Assembly (NCBI RefSeq): GCF_958295425.1 | Contig: NC_081142.1 | Location: 4,420,917 to 4,484,916, forward strand | Direction of reading: 5' to 3' | Origin: Solea solea | Taxonomy: Eukaryota > Chordata > Actinopteri > Pleuronectiformes > Soleidae | Length of the DNA stretch: 64,000 nucleotides | Shown: in pieces, positions 1-15,738 of the stretch | Layout of the letters: each line of letters opens with the position of its first letter | How positions within the stretch are numbered: position 1 is the stretch's first letter | Translations under genes and position numbers: made by a program | Notes under the pieces: model-generated | Databases searched by the model: none | The model's input: only the letters and a program-made list of their open reading frames with translations | Told to the model about the DNA's origin: nothing

Positions 1-440
1 TTTCTAAACAACATTAGTAAACACCCCTGCCCACACAGTCACTGCCTCAAACTCCCCATGTGAAAATGAATGAGCATAAATTCAGCAAAATGACACATTT
101 TAATTTTAGAATCAAATCTACTGTCTAGTCGGTTTAAGTTGACACCGGACACTTTGCACTCTGAAAGATTCGCATGCATGTGCACCGCGCGTGTACCTGC
201 TGCTCTGCAGACAGCTTCATACAGAGGTGATAATTAGCTCATGCTGTATGCTACTTGACTCAACACATCAACCTCACAGTGGACACTCGACCACGTCAAA
301 GGAGCAGCTTTGTTTCGAAGGCATGAGCAGCCTATTTCCCTCACAGCAAGGGCTTTTGTTAAGTGTGTGCTTTACACATGTGTGTGTGCGTGCCTGTTTT
401 CCCTGCGGATTTGCACCTCCCTCAGCGTGGTGTCTCCTCT
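1..440. other. Unannotated single-copy-looking DNA
   Basis: Mixed-composition sequence. I see no convincing splice-site pair, repeat family or RNA gene. A short GT/CA-rich patch lies near 370-400. Confidence 0.5.
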
Positions 441-640
441 CCTCTGACCCAGTCTGGAGGTGGCGAGGCTGAAGCAGCGCTTCTGCCTCTGGGGAATGGA
501 CTGAGTACCAGCGCAGGCTGATGGGCACGAAGCTGATGTCCGTGCCGCAAGAACACAGACAGAGGCACACCAACAGGACGGGGCGCAAACAAAGGGGCAT
601 GGAGCCACATGAGCTGATCCTCTCCACCCCCTCTGCTTCT
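440..640. other. GC-rich island, exon-like on both strands
   Basis: This block is richer in GC than its surroundings and has readable frames both ways. On the plus strand a strong acceptor-like tract ends in CAG near 456, but every frame from it stops within about 25 codons. A separate plus frame from about 498 reads EWTEYQRRLMGTKLMSVPQE and onward, but has no acceptor that avoids a stop. On the minus strand a frame begins at an acceptor-like CAG near 533 and reaches a weak GTGCAA donor near 419. It could be an exon of either strand, a conserved regulatory element or neither. No family is recognised. Confidence 0.25.
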
Positions 641-721
641 TTTCTCCCCCACACATGCATGAAGAGATGTGGTGTGAAAGACAGACAGGGAGAGGAGAGG
701 CGGCATTGATTTTTTTGCCTT

Positions 722-1600
722 ATCGTTTCTGAGAACCTGTTTTCTTTGAGAAATCTGTCCGGTGAATTATTAATATCTTCATTCAATTTTGATGCATTTT
801 CTCATGTTGGAAAACTATAAGTTCCTGAGTATGGAGGCCGTGCATAACCTCTACAATACATACTGGTGCTGCTGGAGCTCTATACCACCTCCGCCTGCAC
901 ACACACACACACACACACACATGTCTGTCTGTCTTTCACCTCCTGGCACTCCTGCCATCATCTCTGGCCTGTGTGGATGTGTGTGTGTGTGTGTTTTCTG
1001 GAGACATAGGAGGGGGAAAGAGATAGAGAGGGAGAATTAGATCATGTAATGAGAGCTGCTGGCAGTGTGACTAAATTGGCTAACTATAGCTAACAACATT
1101 ACACACTGTCCATCTGTGGCCTAGCCTGTCCTCCTCTCCTTTGTATACTAGTACAAATTAGCCATGTAAAGAACTCCCTATGTCCTGACCAGCGCCTTCC
1201 TCCTGAGAATTAAATGTAGAGCAAGCACCAAAATATGAGACAGTAAGTAGGAGTGTTGTATGCTTGCTGGAAATTTGGCAAGCTTGAACGGAAACGGAAT
1301 ACTAAATGCTTTTGAGATTCGCAGGTTCAGTGCCCCCGTCAATATCTCCGTGGTAGCTAAAATGTCACATTTAAATTTTAATGTTAATTGAATGATTCCA
1401 ATCCGGCAATCCAATACTCGTACTCGGCAATTACCACCCATGTATGGATTAATATCTGGCAATTCATTCCTGCCTCTCCTCACATGTGATCACTAGTGGA
1501 AGAATTGAAGAACACAGCCACGATGTGTGCTGTCTAAAGTCTGTCATATCCCATACCCTCTGTAGTGCCTCCCTGCTGTCTCTGTGTCCACAACTGGCAG
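722..1600. other. Intron-like DNA with short microsatellites
   Basis: Contains a CA run at 898-921, a GT run near 978-994 and a purine-rich patch at 1009-1036. From about 1540 to 1600 it becomes pyrimidine-rich, forming the tract before the exon candidate at 1601. Nothing else seen. Confidence 0.5.
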
Positions 1601-1720
1601 CTCGCCTGGGTAGGAGGCCAGCGCCAGGCAATCTGTGCTCGAGCACCTCTGCTGACCCGGCAGCTGCTGGACACCATGTGTGCCCAAGAATGTGGGCACT
1701 GGGCAGATGCTCTGAAGGAG
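1601..1720 (+). CDS. Candidate internal coding exon, phase 0/0, gene unknown
   Basis: The sequence shows a pyrimidine-rich tract (about 1570-1590) ending in GGCAG at 1600, then 120 open bases, then GAG followed by the strong donor GTAAGG at 1721. In phase 0 it encodes 40 residues, including APLLTRQLLDTMCAQECGHW and ending WADALKE, a leucine- and cysteine-rich, probably helical piece. A second frame is also open, so the frame is not certain. I do not recognise the family. It is the best internal exon candidate because both splice sites fit consensus and the length is an exact multiple of three. It could still be a pseudo-exon. No flanking exon that joins it can be identified. Confidence 0.4.
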
Positions 1721-2330
1721 GTAAGGATGGAGGGATGCTGCGCGAGGAGGCAGAGAAGCAGAAGTTGACGCAGAAGGGCAGTCGCCTGAAATGCGATACC
1801 CGCCGTCCACATTACAGTTTACAGACCCAAAACTGCAGAGCGCTGCAGGCTGTAGTTTTGTTTGAAAACTCAGTGGCTGCACAACTGTTGGGTCATAGGT
1901 GAGGTTGACTGAGCCCAACATTGGATTCATCAAAGTGACCCAACAAAATGAAGTTATAGATGTGAATCATCATACTTTGCAGGACTTTGACTGCATGGAA
2001 TAGAATAAAAACAAGAACAGTAAAACTGTAGCTATGGAGACACGGATATTATAGTACAGCCAGTGTATTGTTGTTAAATTTTAGGACCACAAAGCGTGTG
2101 TGTGTGTGTGTGTGTGTGAGGAGGCTACATCACCGCCACAAACCACACACTTTGAAAGTTGAGTCAAAGATGCAGTTTCACTGTCTAACAAAAGTATTTC
2201 TATGTATGTAACTTTCTATCAACCAAATATTTTACCATGTACATCTTGGCGCATCGCCGTTGCTATGACGCACCAATTCAAAAGAGAGTAATAAATGATA
2301 GATGGAGAGGGTCTGACAGCAGGAGGACGA
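1721..2330. other. Intron-like DNA with a GT microsatellite
   Basis: After the donor at 1721 the sequence is unremarkable. A GT run lies at 2096-2118. No other feature seen. Confidence 0.5.
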
Positions 2331-2475
2331 TTGTATTTTTCTCTCATGGTTTTCCTTTGATAATCAAAAATAAGGAACAAAGTGCGTTTCTTATCTGTTC
2401 AATGCGGAACACGTCTATTAACTTTTCAAATACAGAACAAATCCTTATTTTACGGAACTGTTGGCGACCCTAATA
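2330..2475. repeat. Possible end of a dispersed DNA-transposon repeat
   Basis: AT-rich text built around 'ataaggaacaaa', 'tacagaacaaatcc' and 'ttacggaactgttggcgacc' resembles the end of fish repeats that finish in a GTTGGCAACCCTA-like inverted repeat. Only this one end is visible, no partner end was found upstream, and the family name is not known to me. Confidence 0.25.
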
Positions 2476-6410
<3,935 letters not shown>

Positions 6411-6414
6411 TATA

Positions 6415-6545
6415 GTAATTTTCACATCTTTCAGACTCATTCACATGCTGCCACCAGGAGCAATGGGGTGTCTTGCCCTGGGACACATTGCCATGTAGAC
6501 TAGTGGAGAATGGAATCAAACCCACAACTTTGTCCCTGTTTGGTC
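6415..6545 (-). mobile_element. Truncated tRNA-derived SINE fragment (teleost type)
   Basis: Read on the minus strand, this has a pol III B-box-like GGTTTGATTCC at 6512-6522. It is followed by a block equivalent to 'tctacatggcaatgtgtccc' and 'agggcaagacaccccattgc', the usual body of a widespread teleost SINE. The part before the B box, including the A box, is poorly preserved. The 3' side runs into the CA/TA microsatellite. Family type is from memory of fish repeats; the B box and body are visible. Confidence 0.6.
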
Positions 6546-6639
6546 TGCGTGGACACAATGTAACGTTACTTGTACGTTGTGTCGTTCATCTGAAAACAGG
6601 CTCCGTCAAGCCAATACTATCAGACCTGACCCGACCTAT

Positions 6640-6737
6640 CAGACCAACCTGTACAGTGTGTACCCCGCCTTCTATGTCAGCTGGGATTGGCAGGGATATA
6701 ATGCTAGAAGATGAATGAATGAATGAATGAATGAATG
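6640..6737 (+). mobile_element. 3' end of an L2-tailed SINE
   Basis: The stretch 'gtgtaccccgccttctatgt' then 'cagctgggattggcaggg' and a terminal TGAA repeat (6712-6737) match the 3' tail of the SINE seen nearly complete at 11281-11590, here in plus orientation. The tRNA-like head is absent, so this is a 5'-truncated copy. Confidence 0.65.
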
Positions 6738-6850
6738 TTACAAGCTCTCACAAAGCTTGGACCCAAATGCACGAGGCCAGAAACAGAAGAAGGTTTTAAA
6801 AGAGCTTTATTGACCCAACCAGCAAACAAAAGGTGAGCAGGAACAGCTCA
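6738..6850. mobile_element. LTR-like retroelement fragment
   Basis: The sequence contains 'ttggacccaaatgcacgagg', then 'ttttaaaagagctttattga'. This resembles the terminal part of fish Gypsy-type LTRs (an early 'ggacccaaatgca' and a TTTATTG polyadenylation-like region). No second LTR or coding region is present, so it is at best a solo or partial LTR. Confidence 0.35.
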
Positions 6851-7017
6851 GGAAAAAGCTAAACGCTAAGCTGAACTTCTAGGATGTAACGGTTATTTGT
6901 TTACATTTAAAAGATATGCACTACAAATTTGAATGTCCTCTTTATGTTCCAATGGAACTCCCTCTCTCTCTCCAAACGTTACCCATTTCAGAACAATTCT
7001 CCCTGCATCATCTTTAG

Positions 7018-7145
7018 TCGGAGGCCCCTTCCTCTGAGGTCAGCTACTTCTACCAGCCTGCACCCGACTTCCATCATCCTCCCTCACCCCCACTGCTCTG
7101 GCCAATGGCCTAAGGCAATGGTTCAAGAGCTATTGATCCTCAGAG
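7018..7145 (+). CDS. Weak candidate coding exon
   Basis: An acceptor-like stretch ends in TTTAG at 7017. A 128-base block ends in CAGAG before the good donor GTGAGA at 7146. One frame stays open throughout (42 whole codons, phase 1 in and out) and ends PKAMVQELLILRG. A second frame reads SSEVSYFYQPAPDFHHPPS and stops within the block. Neither is recognised. It may be a pseudo-exon. Confidence 0.2.
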
Positions 7146-7875
7146 GTGAGAGTTCACACTAGGGCAGCATTGCCAGGGGTCGAGGGTCAAAGCTGAGTGG
7201 GTCAAGTGAGATTGAATGTGCCCGCTCTTTGCCAGGAGCCATGAAGGTCAGCGTGGCCCAGTCCATTCAGTGACCTCGGCTGGTCAATAGCGCTGTGCGT
7301 CCGTCAACTGAAGTCTGATTTGTCATTAGATTTTTTAATTCATAGCCTGTGCATATTATTCCCTTGAAAATAGAAGACTGGCTGTGCAGATGCACACGTT
7401 ACACCCCGAGATTGATTTTGGATGACAATCATCTTGACCTGCGGGCAGAGGCCCAGAGAGGGATTGATCCTTGTCGATAGTGAACAATGCTTGCTGAGTT
7501 GCTGTTGTTTTCGGTGTAGACTCCTTCAAACTAAACTACATAGCTCATCAGCTGGGTCAGGAGGCCAATTGCAGATTTGCATAGATAGACATGTTTTAAT
7601 GAAATCCTTTGCCTTCTTAACCTGCTGGAAAGCAGATATTGTGAACATTTCTTCTAAAGCTTGTTGCTTATCTTGGCAGAATATACTTTTGATGAGCTGA
7701 TTGAAGCTGTTTTTTGGCATCCATCCCTCAGGTTGATATAGGGAGTCCAAACCCTCTTTACAAAATCTGGGAAATCATTTGAATTGTATGGAAATTGTCG
7801 GACTGTACTACAGATATGCATGCTGTCATACACACCCAAACACACACCTACAGATACACATAGACTCTTTCTCTC

Positions 7876-7913
<38 letters not shown>

Positions 7914-8340
7914 CTGGAACACAAGGCTGTTAGCTTTGGCATTGGCCAGGGAAGGGAAGAGAGACCGGAAGCACGAGGAGGGAATGTGGGAGGGTATATT
8001 TGTGAACAGCGAACAGATACAGATACACAGAAAAGAGGAAAAGAGGTTACAACAGTTTGTATGCATAAATAATGAGAAAGAACACATTGGACTTGAAAAA
8101 TGTGGCGTCATACTTGTTTGGAAAGAAAATAGAAGTGTTTAGGCTAATTGTTTTATCACCACTGAGTCACTGCAATAAGAAAACAGGCTTCCAGAAAGTA
8201 TATTTACAAGGGAACAATGTCACAAAAGCAAAATAACATTTTGTACTTTAGGCTTGCACACACCCCACCCCCAACTTTTCTTTCTTTTCCTTTTTTTTCC
8301 ACTATTTCCTTATAGAAAAATCATTGTTGATTTGTACATG
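7146..8340. other. Intron-like DNA with CA repeat
   Basis: Contains a CA run at 7882-7910 and balanced-composition sequence at 7380-7460 with TGACAATCATC-like homeodomain sites. No supported gene. Confidence 0.45.
7882..7910. repeat. CA microsatellite
   Basis: About 14 uninterrupted CA units, preceded by a short CT run. Confidence 0.95.
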
Positions 8341-8344
8341 TGCA

Positions 8345-8362
8345 CCCCCCCCCCCCCCCCCC
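8345..8362. repeat. Poly-C run
   Basis: Eighteen consecutive C residues at the start of a long pyrimidine-rich region. Confidence 0.95.
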
Positions 8363-8411
8363 TTCTTTCACTCTCTGACTTGCTATGCTTGTCACTGCAA
8401 GGTGTGTGTAG

Positions 8412-8496
8412 GCAGCATTGTGATAGGAATAGATGTTCCCCCTATGCGAGACCTGCAAGAGCCATTTGAAAAAATCTGCTTAATGGAGAACAGTAG
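8412..8496 (+). CDS. Weak candidate coding exon with strong donor
   Basis: An 85-base block lies between TAG at 8409-8411 and the strong donor AGTAG|GTAAGG at 8497. The acceptor tract is weak. One frame is open (2 + 27 codons + 2 bases) and contains VIGIDVPPMRDLQEPFEKIC. The outgoing phase fits the incoming phase of the candidate at 25593, giving an arginine at the junction. That is only a consistency check across 17 kb. No family recognised. Confidence 0.25.
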
Positions 8497-11280
8497 GTAA
8501 GGAGTGGGCAGCGTGTACTTTTTTTTCCTCAGCCATTTTCTTCTATTCTTTCTCTGCTGCTCCCACTGTCTGCCATTTGCTCCAGATCTCTGTCTTGTGA
8601 GCTCTGCCTCCCATTTTAGTTTTGTTTCCCTCTGCGCACCCTCATTTTCACCCCCCATCTTCGCTTTGAGCATTTTCTTCTACCTCTAGTGCTCCTCCCC
8701 AATGCTCCCAATCTTTCCTCCACCTCTTCTTCACCGGCCAGACTTCTTCTGCATGATCTCTCTCTCTCTCTCTCTCTCTGTCTGTCTATCTCTGTGTCTA
8801 TCTCTTGCACTCTCCACCCCCTCCCTTTGCTCCGTTTTCCTTTTACTTTTCTTTCTTTTATCTGGGCACACATTCCTCTCCTCCTACACTTCAAATTCTC
8901 ACTAAATGATTCCAAGTGTCTGGGCCCCATGCCTCCCTGAGCAGACAGCACAGCCATCACACACACACACACGCACAGTTACACCCACAGAAAGATGTAC
9001 ATCAGCACTCGCACACACATTTGATGCAACAGAAGGGGGATAACACAGTAAACAAAAGACATTAAGAGAAATAGGGGGGTGGTCTCTTTCTTCCATGCTG
9101 TAAGAAGAATCATTGGCTTTTACTCAAGATTGAATTGTAGTATCTCAGTTCCAAACTCAATATTTAGCATTATTTGTGCATTGGTTTGTGAGTATAGTAT
9201 TCATGTGCACTAACATCCTACAACAGTATCCACAAACAAAGCCTGGTTACATCCATATTTGGATGTAAAAAAAACAAACATCCTGCTTTGGATACGCCAT
9301 ATCCCAAAATCACTGCTCCGTTTTAATTTGAAAACGAGGGGCAGGTCATAAGTGAGCTGAGCCGAACTCAGTTAAAAAGACTTAAAAATCCCACGAAAAC
9401 ATGCGTTAGTCTCTAACTTTTAGCAAGGAAGTTTCTAAAATCTCAGTATTTAGCAGAGGAGTCTGGTGTATTTAGCAAAGGCACTACCAAAAGGCGGCAA
9501 TTGTGAGCCGAATCACAACCCGTTCAGCCGTATTTTAATTCAGTCACTGTGTCAGGAGTCTGTGCTCCGGTCACGCAGGAAGTAGTGAAGTAATCTTTTT
9601 AAAAACTGATAAATAATTGCTTTGATCATCACTAGTTTGTGTGCGTCGGGGAAAAAACAACATCATGGCATCATACTATGTGGAAAAACGTCTAGTGCTA
9701 GGAGCTGTCTAATGAAAAAGCGCCATAACATGCAGACATGCTGAGTCATGCTAATCTATCCTAGTGTGATGGCAGGTTCCTGTAGCACGGTGACCAGGTA
9801 TTTCATAAACCAGTGTAAACATCAGCCGCACAACCAACTCCATGACAATTCAGCATCAGGAAATGGAGAAACATTTACAGTATATCTGCCGCAAATTTCA
9901 AGGTGATCCATCATATACCTGGCAAACCATTTCACTTCAAACTACATATGGCAAACTTGTAATGGTGCTAAGGCAACGTGGGGATGGACTTATCCTCTGG
10001 GGGGCATGAATTCCTTTGCCATCTGTCCAATAGTTACATTGAATATACAGTGCATAAAATTCAGTTTGCAGTATTTAGTATGAGCAGCTTGAGTCTGCTG
10101 CACCAGGGACTCCAGATTCCACCAACGCAAGCATACATTTGCTTTGTACAATTAAATTAAAAGTCAGATAATTACAAAATCTACATTTCATTTCAATGTC
10201 ACAGAGGTTTTTTTTTTCCATTATTATCTGAATAAATGTTGTTTTTTTTGGCCAATGTTCCTCATTTTGGAATGAAACAGTAAATAATGATGAAATCATA
10301 TATTCTTTTCTTCAACTTGCATCATGCCCCCCTTTCCCTGTGGACTGCTGATTTCTGCAGCCGCTTTCTGTATTCTTTAAGACATCAATAATTCAGACAT
10401 GAAGTTTAGGATGAATTATTCACATGCTGATGTCAGACATAAATACACTGTGCTCGTGAAATAGGCCTGTGCCGCACTTTTGAATTAACCAAAACAAAAA
10501 CAAAAAAAACACCTTCTGTATATAACACAAAATTCATCTTATATTCAGCTCCACATCCCACCTCCCCCCCCCCCCCAACTTGGTTCCCTAAACTCTCTGC
10601 ATTCTTCCTCCCGTCAGCTGTCCCATTTTCACTCGCTTCATACGCATTCGGTTCTCTTTTCATTCTTTCTTGTCACCAAGATTACATGCATGTAGAGCGA
10701 GGCGCTTCTGTTTGAAAGAGACAACACAGGGACAAGGATAAGTAGTGGTGGCTGAAAAGGGGATTTCACTGCCTATCCTCTCAGCACACAATGCAAGCCA
10801 ACAATCCTACAAACTAATCCCATCGCTGCTTGAAACTCAGGGTGTTAAAACATTGAGGGGAGCCAGGCAGCAAGGCAGGCTGACTACAGCACGGCGACAC
10901 AAATGTCATTTCACTTGCTTTCAGTCTTTTCTTACTTTTTTGTCACGCTTTATTTCTGTCTCTCTGTTTATTTCTCATTAGAACAGTGCTGGTGTGAGTC
11001 ATAGGCTATTACTGTATTATCTAGCCTCTGGGCCTATTTAGACACACACTGCCTCCTTAACAACTGTTCACATTAATCGTTTGATTCAGCATGACACTAA
11101 TTAGGCTTTGTCAATACTATTAATCTGCTCATCCAGCCCTCATGTGGATCTGAATATCTCCATCACGATGTCGACCAGCATTTGATAAAGTATTACCTGT
11201 TTGATGAAGAGCTGCAAAGAGGGAAACCACCATTCAGACAGAAAATCCTGTTTAGATGAAGCACTTGAATGAACAAGATA
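8497..11280. other. Pyrimidine-rich stretch then AT-rich unique DNA
   Basis: 8510-8880 is strongly C+T rich with a CT run at 8757-8780. 9100-10300 is AT-rich with no recognised feature. A poly-C run lies near 10565-10576. 11005-11170 has balanced composition with TTAATCG/CTAATTAGG motifs and may be regulatory. No exon pair is convincing. Confidence 0.4.
8757..8780. repeat. CT microsatellite
   Basis: About 11 CT units inside the pyrimidine-rich region. Confidence 0.9.
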
Positions 11281-11590
11281 TCAAGTTCATTCATTCATCC
11301 GCATGACGGTCGCAGGGGGCGCTGGTGCCAATCTCAGCTGACATAGGGCAAAAGGCGGAGTCCAACCTGTACAGGTCACCAGTCCATCACAGGACCACAT
11401 AAAGAGACAAACACTTCCACGCTTCCACTCTCATGGTCCAATTAGAGAGTCCAATTTGCCTAATCTCCAAATCTGGACTGTGGGAGGAAACCAGGGAACC
11501 CAGAGAAAACCCATGTGCACATCCGACCAGGTTGCGAACCCAGGTCTTCTTGCTGCAAAGGCAAGAGTGCTAACCACTACACCAACCTTG
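11281..11590 (-). mobile_element. Near-complete tRNA-derived SINE with L2-type tail
   Basis: Read on the minus strand it begins with a tRNA-like head. The A-box region is at 11567-11579 (TAGTGGTTAGCAC) and the B-box-like GGGTTCGCAACC at 11530-11541. The body then runs through the conserved block 'tttcctcccacagtccagat' and 'gtgatggactggtgacctgt' to 'tcagctgagattggcaccag' and a short GAAT-repeat tail near 11286-11298. The layout matches the SINE class known from cichlids and other percomorphs (AFC-like), whose tail is shared with L2-type LINEs. The exact family is an inference. It has many point differences from the remembered consensus, so it is an old copy. Confidence 0.8.
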
Positions 11591-12116
11591 TGGCGTTGGT
11601 ATTCAAAATGTAGATATTACATTTTAGAACCAATAGAAACAGTGATAATTGGAACACTACAAAGCGTTGCACCCTTCTTGTTGTGGCACCTACAAAATGT
11701 GTCATTTTTAAATAAACCTATAGCATTAAGTCCAAACTTTTGCTTTCCTTTTTTATCCTCGGAGCTCCCCCTAGAGTTTTGGAGTACATCATTTTACGAC
11801 ACCACCGTAAACATTCATCCATCCATTGTCCACTTTATCGTCACTGTTGTAAAAACTCACTGCTGATGCTCCCCCTCTCTTCCCCTCTCCTGGTCATGTG
11901 CATCTATTTTCAATGGAGTCATGTAGCCATGTCTATGTCTATTCCGGCCGGCATCCTTTTTTTTGCACACTTCTGTGTTTTTCAGTTCTTACTGGTGTGT
12001 CAGACAGTCGTTTCCTCTTCTTCACTTCCTCCGACAATGGTTTCCTCTGGTTTTTTTTTTTTAACCCTAAAATAACACTATCGCTGCCTTGATCTTATAG
12101 CTGGTACCTGCCTAGG

Positions 12117-12149
12117 GTGTATGTGTGTGTATGTGTGTGTGTGTGTGTG
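12117..12149. repeat. GT microsatellite
   Basis: GT units with one TATG interruption. Confidence 0.9.
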
Positions 12150-13855
12150 CAGTGCTGTGAAGCAATTTGTGTTTCTCATGAGACCCGAGACTTCAGCCCT
12201 GATCTTGCAAGGCTGGGTTTTCAGCTAAGAGACAGTAGGGGGGAGTGAAGACGGCCCCCAACCTCCCTGTAACCATCACTCCAAAGCTGTGGAATTAGGG
12301 TAAAAATCCTGCATTATTCTGCATTAAGACAGGAGACAAGATTCAAGGCTGTTTCTTTTTGAACAAATAATGTCACGTAACAGTGTTTAATGTCTTGCCT
12401 TCCTCTTCGTCATTGAAATTATTAGCACATTACACTGTTTCATGGTATGCTGTCACACCATTTACGGTCACGCCACCGTGGAAACATGAAGCAGACTGTA
12501 GAGCGATATACCAGCTTTTGACAAAACGTGTGAAAGCATCACCTCAAAAAAAAGTCATCGGCACTAAGAGCAATGTATGCGCTTCGTGTCTGCAGACTTA
12601 CTTACTAACCTCTGGCTATCGTCTTTGCATTTGTTGCTGCAAGCGCACAGGCAGGATGTGCACACGACAGCAGGTCATTAAGTCACAGACAGGCACCAGC
12701 CAATCATTCCATGTGATCTGAATGCAATTACTGTGTTTATTTATGGGGATGTAGAACCTTAAGTATTTTAATAACTAGGATAAAAAAGTGTTTTGGAAAC
12801 AAATTACACACCATTTGAACATTTAACCTTATGTTCAGTGCATTATTTAAATCACTCATGCTTAACACTCATTGGCTTCTTCATCTGCTGATAGACTATT
12901 AACTGATTGGAATGTCTAGTCATAAATAAGCAGGTATACAGAGCATCAATTATAACGCTGACACTTCTCTGGGAATGCAGCACTTAGCTTTAACCCCTGT
13001 ATTAAACATTTAAAAAAAAAAAAAAAAAAACGTAATTACATGTCACTAATGTGTTTAAAAGTGGCAACAACTATAACTCCTTTTAAACAGACATGTCAGT
13101 GTACGTCATTATAAACACTACATAGCATGGTATTATACTTTATGGCAAAGAATGTGGGAGCTGTGGCTGCCATGGAGATACCGCATGGAGTAAAGGTTCA
13201 TATTTTCTCCCACAAGTTTCTGACGTTATTAAGAGTCAAGAGACAAAACAATGAAGAAGAAAACGTTCAAAGAGCTGCTGCTTTTTAAAAAATCACACAC
13301 TTAAACAAACCATTCTCTAAACAATAAAGACAACACATGCCAGTAATGTCCACATAGTCATACTCATAATCAACATCATAATACTGAGACCATTTGGGAA
13401 TATTTTCAACATATGAAAGGTTAAATAAATGAGCTGAGCAGAAATTAAATGATCAAGTGCTAAAGACAGTAGCCGCTGCAGAGATGAAAGGCTCATGAAA
13501 TCCATGCTGAAGTCTTCTTTTGTTGCGTGTGAAATAGTTTGAAATGTACTTTACGCCACAGACATGCAGATCTCAAGGGAGTGGGCCGAGGTGTGACAGA
13601 GCCAGACATTAAACAGAAGCTAGGCCAGGTTAGAGGGGCCAGGCGTGGGAGACAGGAGAGAGCCTGTGGGATAGAGACCCGTGTAGGCACTGACTTAACC
13701 TGCCCCCCTCCCCCTCATCTCCAGTCCTATCTGCTCACCCACACACTCTCCTTCATCCCCTCTCCCCCTCTCTCTCTTCTCCTCTATTTTCTCTCCGTTG
13801 TATTCATCACCCTCTGCCCACACTACAAACTCAATGTGGAGACAGAGAATAAGCA

Positions 13856-13858
<3 letters not shown>

Positions 13859-13886
<28 letters not shown>
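13859..13886. repeat. GT microsatellite
   Basis: About 14 uninterrupted GT units. Confidence 0.95.
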
Positions 13887-14637
13887 CTAAAAAGTGTCAT
13901 GTAAGAATGCACCGCGGCACTCCACACTGAGGACAATATGAAGTGGTCTGTGATGCTCTAAACAACATCAGCAGACATATACAGAGACAGAGGAGAGGGA
14001 GGGAGGAGAGGTAATCAGTCCCAGGCCAGTGTTTAGTAAATGCACACAGTCAGAGGTGAGAAGAGGCAGGACTGTCAGACACAGCGGGATTCAGAAAGAA
14101 GTGCTCAGAAAGACACACAGCACTGCAGGAGACTCCAGAGCAGACATGGTTTAATATGAATTATTGTTCTCACAACAGGACACAGCTTTTATGACCATGT
14201 CATCTGTTAATATTTAAAAATGAATGTTATAAGTGATATGAAAAAGTCTCAACGATGCGTATAGACACACACACACACACACACATATACTATTAACTAT
14301 CTATGCCATTATTGGCTCTCATATATGAATCAAAGCACTACTCAAGCTGCTGTAAAAGGAAAATCTGTTTTTTAATTTCAGCCAAAAAAACAAAAAAAAA
14401 CAGTGTTAATATTGTGGTGTTGGCTACAGATTAATACAATATATATATACACACATATGTAAATATAAAAACAAAAAAAAATTCAGCCCAGTGAAATTTG
14501 AGCAGATCCGATCAGTCCTTTTTTTTTTCCATAAAGCTCAAGAATGTGGTCACATGTGTCTGCAAATGATTGCAAATCACAGTTATTATACAACTACCCG
14601 AACATGTCCTGTTTGACCTGTTGCATGTGGTATCTCC

Positions 14638-14880
14638 AGCTGTCCATCATGGCATGGTTCAGCTTGGTACAGCACGGTAACGGTGGTTTGCCTGAGAACA
14701 CTTCACTTGGTGTGGGGTGTACCCATAGACCGTGTCAGCGAGATATGTATCGTGTGACGTCATACCGGTGCAACGACAATGTACAACAATGGAGGACGTC
14801 CCGCAGCTCTTTGTGTCCTGCTCGGCTTGTGGCTGTTTGTCTCAACAAGACGTTAAGCTTTGTATGAGAACAGACTATAC
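14638..14880 (+). mobile_element. Copy 1 of an unnamed terminal-inverted-repeat element
   Basis: Shares an ordered set of segments with 18075-18260: 'ggttcagc', 'tg..gt..taccggt', 'acaatggagg' versus 'acaatgaagg', 'ctgctcgg.ttgtg', and a 20-base identity 'aagctttgtatgagaacaga'. The order and orientation are the same, so the two are copies of one element. This copy is cut short on the right. The family looks like a non-autonomous DNA transposon. I cannot name it. Confidence 0.6.
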
Positions 14881-15654
14881 ATGATATAAAATCAAATCTA
14901 TTTTAAATCATATGTGAGTGCTAACTTTCAGTTTCTATCACACTGGCTGCAGCTGTTTCACATTCTTATGCTCCATATTTACAATTTCTCCTTTTAAAAG
15001 TACCTGTATTCTTGCCGACATGTCACATCTAACATGAAGGTCACATAAAAAAGGGCTTGAGCCATGAGTTAAAGGTCTGTGGTTGATGACGCCGGTTGTT
15101 TTTCTCCTCTAAGCAAAACACAAAGGGCAGTGAGTGATATTCAGCAGGAGGGACAGTACCTGTCTTCTTTTTTGTTCTAACACTTTTTCAGGTCTACTCA
15201 CACTCCCGTGACCACGTCTTTATTTCTGCTTTAGTGTGTTACTCATGAGTCACGGATTAATTAGTTATTTTTTATGTATTGGTTTCTGTTGTTATGTGTC
15301 CCTGTACTGTAGAAAGAAAAGAGAGCGAGTGGGAGAAAAGGTCAGAGCATAAAAGAAAATGGCATTGAGCCACAGGTGGATTGGGTTGGGTGAGACGCTC
15401 CTTTGCTGTCACTTGTCCAAAGGTAGCATAAGGTTCAGGAAATAACCTGAAGAGCAAATGTTTATCTTTTATTATCCATCATAATTAGCTCCTCTGTTGT
15501 ATGCGATGACGTACTGGATTCTCAACACTACGTCAAGGACATGTTGACCATGTGAGGACATTTGGGCTTGTCCTCACAGCTTTAAAAGGGCTTTTTATAG
15601 AGCTAACAGTTTAGTGATTTTATTATGTCTGTGTGTCCTCAGTAAGGTAGCATT
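14881..15654. other. Intron/intergenic-like DNA
   Basis: AT-rich unique sequence with no recognised repeat or exon. Confidence 0.5.
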
Positions 15655-15738
15655 TCAAGAATGTGTGTGTGTGTGTGTGTGTGGCTGGTATTCCTCATGT
15701 TGTGGGGACCTCAGTCACATTAAGTCCCTATAATGTCA

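Larger units (their letters stand above)
11591..14637. other. Intron/intergenic-like DNA
   Basis: Holds GT runs at 12117-12149 and 13859-13886, an A run at 13012-13030 and a CA run at 14265-14285. It also has a C+T-rich patch at 13700-13800. No supported gene or recognised mobile element. Confidence 0.45.

Noticed and set aside
274..786. 170-codon minus-strand frame at the left edge
   Set aside because: Only its middle overlaps an exon-like island. The ends have no supporting signals.
11530..11579. tRNA-like A and B boxes
   Set aside because: They belong to a SINE head with a long non-tRNA body. The cloverleaf is not intact, so no tRNA gene is called.
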